Below are positions 13,008 through 16,144 of a stretch of 16,144 nucleotides of DNA, in pieces. The position numbers and the translations under genes are program-made. Each line of letters starts with the position of its first letter. Position 1 is the stretch's first letter. Origin of the DNA: an uncultured Bacilli bacterium. Lineage in GTDB: Bacteria > Bacillota_I > Bacilli_A > RF39 > UBA660. The stretch spans positions 1 through 16,144 of the forward strand of contig CAKOYE010000022.1 in the NCBI GenBank assembly GCA_934130485.1, in the 5' to 3' direction. The notes under the pieces were generated by a model. The model did not search any database and was not told the DNA's origin. It saw only the letters and a program-made list of their open reading frames with translations.

Positions 13008-13214
13008 ATGGAAAAATTGAAAGAATGCAGAATTGGGAATCATTATAGCTTTAATTATATGGCTAAACAGTTAGGTATAAGTAAAACCTACTATTGGCAA
13101 CTAGAGCATAATCAAAGAAGAATATCTTACGAAATGGCAATAAAAATTGCTTCTATATTTAATAAAAAACCTGACGAAATATTTTATAGTGAATTTATAG
13201 AAAAAATAAAATAA
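13008..13214 (+). CDS. Small Cro/CI-type HTH regulator
   Basis: A 68-residue protein that is little more than one XRE helix-turn-helix: MAKQLGISKTYYWQLEHNQRRISYEMAIKIASIFNKKPDEIF, with recognition helix SKTYYWQLE. Such minimal regulators usually bind DNA as dimers and act as repressors. The start codon follows a GGTGA site with a short 3-nt spacer, and the promoter is strong (TTGAAA-17-TATAAT), so the leader is only about 12 nt. It is divergent from a 117-residue HTH gene. The pairing resembles a phage-type or stress-type double regulator, but no integrase or other phage gene is nearby. Targets unknown. Confidence 0.88.
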   Translation: MEKLKECRIGNHYSFNYMAKQLGISKTYYWQLEHNQRRISYEMAIKIASIFNKKPDEIFYSEFIEKIK

Positions 13215-13236
13215 GAGTATTAAATACTCTTATTTT
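13208..13236. terminator. Bidirectional terminator between the small HTH gene and rplT
   Basis: AAAATAAGAGTAT (13208-13220) pairs with ATACTCTTATTTT (13224-13236) around TAA, 13 bp, with A on the left and U on the right. It overlaps both stop codons, so it serves the two convergent genes. Confidence 0.85.
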
Positions 13237-13763
13237 AATGCAGAAATTAAATCTGCTTTTTTCATTGTAGAAATACCTTCAATTCCTTTTTCTTTTGCCA
13301 TTTCTTTTAATTCAGCAACAGTTAATTTTGATAAATCAGTTGTTTCTGCTTTTTTAGAGGCATTTTCAGTTTTTTCTACTTTTTTAGTTTCAGTTTTAAC
13401 GCTTTTACCATTTAAAGCACTGTTAGCAATTTCTACTAAATTAGTAAATGCTGCTTTGTTGTCAATAGCAATTTCACTTAACATTTTACGATTAACTACT
13501 ACTCCAGCTTTAGAAAGACCATTAATGAATTTTGAATAACTAATGTTGTTTTCACGACATGCAGCGTTAATTCTTGTAATCCATAATTTTCTGAAATCTC
13601 TTTTCTTTTGTCTTCTATCTCTATATGCATATTTACCTGAATGCATTACTTGTTCTTTTGCAGTTTTATAAATTCTATGTTTACTTCCAAAGTACCCTTT
13701 TGCTTCTTTCATTACTTTTTTACGACGGGCACGATGTATTGTTCCACCTTTAACTCTTGGCAT
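13230..13763 (-). CDS. rplT: 50S ribosomal protein L20 with C-terminal Rho_N/SAP-like extension
   Basis: A 177-residue protein, against about 118 for a normal L20. Residues 1-117 are ordinary L20 (MPRVKGGTIHRARRKKVMKEAKGYFG, then RDRRQKKRDFRKLWITRINAACRENNISYSKFINGLSKAGVVVNRKMLSEIAI), an early 23S rRNA assembly protein and the repressor of its own operon. Residues 118-142 are a Lys/Thr/Glu linker. Residues 143-177 (LSKLTVAELKEMAKEKGIEG...MKKADLISAL) match the two-helix Rho N-terminal/SAP/LEM fold seen in nucleic-acid-binding proteins; this is read from pattern, not from a search. The reading frame is uninterrupted and ends in the shared terminator. The start follows AAGGAGG. It is the last gene of infC-rpmI-rplT. 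What the extra domain binds is unknown. Confidence 0.94.
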   Translation of the reverse strand: MPRVKGGTIHRARRKKVMKEAKGYFGSKHRIYKTAKEQVMHSGKYAYRDRRQKKRDFRKLWITRINAACRENNISYSKFINGLSKAGVVVNRKMLSEIAIDNKAAFTNLVEIANSALNGKSVKTETKKVEKTENASKKAETTDLSKLTVAELKEMAKEKGIEGISTMKKADLISALK

Positions 13764-13780
13764 TTTAATTCCTCCTTAAC

Positions 13781-13978
13781 TTACTTAATTACATCTTTTA
13801 ATCTATTGTAATCAGCCTTACTTAATAATGAAGCTGATCTACCACTTCTATTTGAAGCAGCATTCTTTTTTCCAGTGTTATGTCTTGTACCTGGATGACC
13901 TATTTTAACAGTACCACCTGGTCTAGCTTTACAAACTTTAGCAGTACCTTTATGTGTCCTTTGTGTTACCTTTGCCAT
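13781..13978 (-). CDS. rpmI: 50S ribosomal protein L35 (divergent)
   Basis: A 65-residue very basic protein that is the middle gene of the infC-rpmI-rplT operon. Between infC and rplT the gene is nearly always rpmI, and the size fits. Family features: RTHKGTAKVCK (compare KT.RGAAKRFK), a GG turn, basic central patch and a C-terminal ADYNRLKDVIK (compare DFKRIKQML). The centre GHPGTRHNTGKKNAASNRSGRSASLLSKAD is unlike common L35 proteins, so it is a divergent member. The start is at ATG 13976-13978 with AGGAGG six bases upstream; an earlier in-frame ATG (14011) would overlap infC. It lies 10 nt after infC. Confidence 0.87.
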   Translation of the reverse strand: MAKVTQRTHKGTAKVCKARPGGTVKIGHPGTRHNTGKKNAASNRSGRSASLLSKADYNRLKDVIK

Positions 13979-13988
13979 ACAAATCCTC

Positions 13989-14519
13989 CTATTTTTCTTT
14001 CTTTGGTGCAAGTATCATATACATTACTCTTCCTTCTAAGGAAGGAGCTTGTTCAACACTTGCTACGCTATTTAAAGCTTCCGCAAAACGAAGTAAAACG
14101 TTCTTTCCAAGTTCAGGGTGAGCCATCTCACGTCCTTTAAAACGAATACTAACTTTTATTTTATGACCTTTTTCCAAGTATTTAGTTGAATTAACAATTC
14201 TTGTATTAAAATCGTGAACATCAATAGTAACTGACAAACGATATTCTTTCATTTCTAAATTAGTTTCTCTTTGACGTTTTTGATTTTCTTTTTGTTTTTT
14301 CTTATTTTCATACTTAAATTTATTATAATCCATTATTTTGCAAACTTGTGGTGTTGCAGTTGGACTTATAAGTACAAGGTCAAATCCTGCGTAACTTGCT
14401 AAAGTTAAAGCATCCTTTATTGACTTGATTCCTAATTTTTCACCATTTGGTCCAATAACCATTACTTCTTTTGCTCTAATTTGTTCATTTATAAACAAAT
14501 CTTTTTCTTTATTTGCGAT
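13989..14519 (-). CDS. infC: Translation initiation factor IF-3, probable AUC start
   Basis: A 176-residue factor that binds the 30S subunit, keeps it free and checks the start codon and initiator tRNA. The N-domain starts at ANKEKDLFINEQIRAKEVMVIGPNGEKLGI; the middle linker is lysine-rich (KFKYENKKKQKENQKRQRETNLEMKEYRL); the C-domain has VSIRFKGREMAHPELGKNVLLRFAEAL. The start is inferred as ATC at 14517-14519, because GGAGGTG (14526-14532) lies six bases upstream and no ATG, GTG or TTG is placed correctly. The nearest in-frame ATG (14532-14534) lies inside that ribosome site. IF-3 genes are well known to start at AUU, AUC or AUA, which IF-3 itself discriminates against. First gene of infC-rpmI-rplT, controlled by an L20 leader. 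Confidence 0.94.
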   Translation of the reverse strand: MANKEKDLFINEQIRAKEVMVIGPNGEKLGIKSIKDALTLASYAGFDLVLISPTATPQVCKIMDYNKFKYENKKKQKENQKRQRETNLEMKEYRLSVTIDVHDFNTRIVNSTKYLEKGHKIKVSIRFKGREMAHPELGKNVLLRFAEALNSVASVEQAPSLEGRVMYMILAPKKEK

Positions 14520-14534
14520 ATTTGACACCTCCAT

Positions 14535-14562
14535 AAAAAAAGTGAATACGCAAAGCATCCAC
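14535..14562 (-). terminator. Attenuator terminator of the L20 leader
   Basis: GTGGATGC / GTATTCAC, 8 bp with two G-U pairs, loop of 5, then seven U (14535-14541). The U tract runs directly into the infC ribosome site. Confidence 0.85.
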
Positions 14563-14667
14563 CTATAAGCACATTAAAAATAAACAAATATTTTTCTAGC
14601 TCTTTTACCCAAAATTATTCATAATCGGGTGAGAAGTGGATACTTCTTCTTTCCTTTTTTTAAACTA
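14535..14667 (-). promoter_or_regulatory. L20-type autoregulatory leader of infC-rpmI-rplT
   Basis: In the minus-strand leader GTATCCAC (14636-14643) can pair over 8 bp with GTGGATGC (14555-14562), while GTGGATGC can instead pair with GTATTCAC (14542-14549) to form the terminator. AGAAGT-ATCC-ACTTCT (an overlapping hairpin) is a third option. This is the layout known for B. subtilis infC leaders, where L20 binds a 23S-like long-range helix. Its place directly before infC agrees. Confidence 0.85.
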
Positions 14668-14673
14668 TTATTC

Positions 14674-14702
14674 ATTATAATAATAAATTATTACTTTGTC
14701 AA
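14674..14702 (-). promoter_or_regulatory. Consensus sigma-A promoter of infC operon
   Basis: TTGACA (14697-14702), 17-nt spacer, TATAAT (14674-14679): perfect consensus on the minus strand. Transcription would start near 14667, at the beginning of the L20 leader. Confidence 0.93.
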
Positions 14703-15204
14703 GCAATTTTAATATTTTTGTTAATTCTTTAAAAAAATTCATCGTATTATTAATAAAATATAGTACAATATCTCTTTTCAAAGAGGACTCTTTTATATGC
14801 ATTATATACATACGAAATTAAATTTACAAAAGCTATAAGAATAAATATCAATCATTTATGTAACATAATTTAAAAATTTATTTGGGCTCATAACTTGTCT
14901 GGGATAGTTAAAGAAAATAATCTTAAAGTTATATTAATTAAAAGTTTAATAACATATTAAAAGAATGTAACATTTCATAATCGATATCTATAAGAGGTAA
15001 TTATTAAGATATGTAATCTGCAAAAAAATACAAGAAGTATCTTTTATTAAGTTCTTGACAAAATATTCATTTTAAATTGCAAAAATCATTTATTTAAATC
15101 TATTGTGCTTAAACTATTTTTCTTATTTAATACTTTTATTATACATTTCATTTATCATTAGTTTTTGGATAACCAACACTAATTAATAAAGATTTTTAAC
15201 CTAA
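14703..15204. other. Gene-free AT-rich stretch of about 500 bp
   Basis: I find no ORF longer than about 13 codons with a ribosome site on either strand and no tRNA, rRNA or repeat array. Local features: overlapping hairpins around CTCTTTTCAAAGAGGACTCT near 14770-14795; a GC-richer patch near 14884-14905; an isolated TTGACA at 15055-15060 without a -10; and a two-part hairpin at 15157-15183 (ATTAGT/ACTAAT with TTGG/CCAA inside, loop ATAA) that lacks a U tract on either strand. It separates the ribosomal operon from the lipoprotein pair. Confidence 0.5.
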
Positions 15205-15747
15205 TTACTTATTCACACAAGATTCATCATAATCATACTGTTCAACACCATTATTATTACCAATATATCTCATATAAATAACATCTCCATCATAATCAAC
15301 CAAACTATATGATATTTCATAAATTGATTTTGAATCCTTGATAGATTCCTTTATTTCTACCTTTACTGCTTTTCCATCTGTTTTAGATTTCTTATAAAAA
15401 ATTTCGTAATTTCCAATATCTTCATTTATATTAATTACTCCTAAATATGAATCATATCCATAACATTCATCATATAAATATTGAATTAAATTTTTATAAT
15501 CTTCTTCTGTAATTGAACCATCTTTATAGATAAATCTATATGTATTTTTAGTTTTAGATTCTATATACTCTGTTATATCATTATCATTTGTTATATCTAA
15601 CATAGTTTGAATATTAATTCCATCTATTGTTATGCTTTTTAAATTTTTATAATCGGTTTTTTCTTCTTTTAATTCAGTTTCTTTAATTATTTTGCCACAA
15701 CCACAAAATACTAATGAAATTAATAAACAAATTAGTACTTTTTTCAT
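15205..15747 (-). CDS. Putative lipoprotein of unknown function
   Basis: A 180-residue protein with a lipoprotein-like signal MKKVLICLLISLVFCGC (the lipobox is atypical: F-C-G-C, Cys17). The mature part is charged and N-, Y- and D-rich: TITEDGSITEEDYKNLIQYLYDECYGYDSYLGVININEDIGNYEIFYKKSKTDGKAVKVEIKE-like text, then EISYSLVDYDGDVIYMRYIGN. I do not recognise a family. It follows the neighbouring lipoprotein by 3 nt, with only a weak AGAG ribosome site, so translation is probably coupled to that gene. No U-tailed terminator is obvious after it; a plain hairpin lies at 15157-15183. Confidence 0.8.
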   Translation of the reverse strand: MKKVLICLLISLVFCGCGKIIKETELKEEKTDYKNLKSITIDGINIQTMLDITNDNDITEYIESKTKNTYRFIYKDGSITEEDYKNLIQYLYDECYGYDSYLGVININEDIGNYEIFYKKSKTDGKAVKVEIKESIKDSKSIYEISYSLVDYDGDVIYMRYIGNNNGVEQYDYDESCVNK

Positions 15748-15750
15748 ACT

Positions 15751-16131
15751 CTATTCACACTTTAATCCTTCATTAATCATTTCTTTTTTAAATTCTTCTT
15801 TAGTATAACTTTTTATATCATCATTTTCTGGTTCTTCAATTGTTGTCGCAATAAGTGATCCATCCTTTTCTTCAAATTTTGTATCATCAGACATTTTAAA
15901 AAGGGTTTTTAATTCTTCTTTTTCTTCAGAAGTCATTGTACTAACATCAAAAATTTGTGTAAAAGTCATATTTATTAATTTATCATCTTCAAAATTTCCT
16001 TCTACTTCATATTTTCCTATAAACTCTCCTGAACATTTTACTGTTTCTGTTTTTTTAGATAAGAATGGAATAGAACATCCACTCACTAATATTGTTATTA
16101 ACGCTAAACTAATTATAATATTTTTTTTCAT
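15751..16131 (-). CDS. Small lipoprotein of unknown function
   Basis: A protein of 126 residues from the preferred start. The signal is MKKNIIISLALITILVSGC with a good lipobox (L-V-S-G-C). The mature part (ETVKCSGEFIGKYEVEGNFEDDKLINMTFTQIFDVSTMTSEEKEELKTLFKMSDD) alternates strands and helices, and a second cysteine pair (KC..., GLKCE) could form a disulfide. I prefer the ATG at 16129-16131, because AGGAG lies eight bases away, over the ATG two codons earlier, where it is two bases away. The promoter is outside the window. Gene order suggests a small operon with the next lipoprotein, which follows after 3 nt. Function unknown; it resembles the small Bacillota lipoproteins of unassigned DUF families. 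Confidence 0.82.
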   Translation of the reverse strand: MKKNIIISLALITILVSGCSIPFLSKKTETVKCSGEFIGKYEVEGNFEDDKLINMTFTQIFDVSTMTSEEKEELKTLFKMSDDTKFEEKDGSLIATTIEEPENDDIKSYTKEEFKKEMINEGLKCE

Positions 16132-16144
16132 TTTCATTTCTCCT

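Noticed and set aside
12521..13214. Prophage lysogeny region
   Set aside because: Only the two regulators are present; no integrase, attachment repeat or other phage gene is visible and both flanks are housekeeping operons.
13989..14558. ATG start of infC at 14534 or 14558
   Set aside because: The ATG at 14532-14534 overlaps the ribosome site itself, and 14558 lies within the attenuator hairpin; conserved IF-3 sequence begins later.
15055..15060. Promoter on the plus strand from TTGACA
   Set aside because: No acceptable -10 lies 16-18 nt downstream and no gene follows on that strand.
1..16144. Mycoplasma-type genetic code (TGA as Trp)
   Set aside because: Trp is read as TGG throughout, genes have normal family lengths, and no in-frame TGA is needed.

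Overview
The window is AT-rich DNA from a Gram-positive, spore-forming, low-GC bacterium of the Bacilli (Bacillota). This rests on an alpha/beta-type small acid-soluble spore protein with a sigma-G-type promoter, EzrA, a tyrosyl T-box, an L20-type infC leader, the infC-rpmI-rplT operon, strong AGGAGG ribosome sites and many U-tailed terminators. Stops are mostly TAA and Trp is TGG, so the standard code is in use. The class is inferred; an uncultured gut-type Bacilli lineage would fit, but I cannot name a species.

Layout. At 1-17 (minus) the first codons of another gene run off the left edge. Positions 120-5022 (minus) hold the spore protein gene, thiI (tRNA 4-thiouridine synthesis) and a very large prepilin-type surface protein of Ig-like modules, InlB-type repeats and an eight-cysteine tail. 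Positions 5105-7890 (minus) hold a small lipoprotein, a Nudix hydrolase and ezrA. Positions 7891-10116 hold the divergent rpsD, with its own promoter and a pseudoknot-capable leader, and an M23 peptidoglycan hydrolase. Positions 10157-12485 (minus) hold a promoter, an undescribed 59-codon ORF, a tyrosine T-box, deoC and tyrS. Positions 12521-13214 hold two divergent HTH regulators around a shared operator-like region. Positions 13230-14702 (minus) hold the L20-regulated infC-rpmI-rplT operon; infC appears to start at AUC and L20 carries a C-terminal Rho_N/SAP-like domain. Positions 14703-15204 have no recognisable gene. Positions 15205-16131 (minus) hold two tandem lipoproteins.

Several genes (spore protein, thiI, ezrA, rpsD, tyrS) occur in the order I recall from Bacillus subtilis (sspA-thiI-nifZ-braB-ezrA-...-rpsD-tyrS). 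The prepilin-like protein, the lipoprotein and the Nudix gene sit where the cysteine desulfurase nifZ and braB would be. The core is therefore translation (S4, TyrRS, IF3, L35, L20, ThiI) and cell envelope/division (EzrA, M23 hydrolase) with accessory surface-protein insertions.

The points most worth a second look are the giant pilin-like adhesin, the Tyr T-box placed ahead of deoC with a coding-like ORF fused to its 5' end, the extended L20, the AUC start of infC and the interleaved helices in the rpsD leader.
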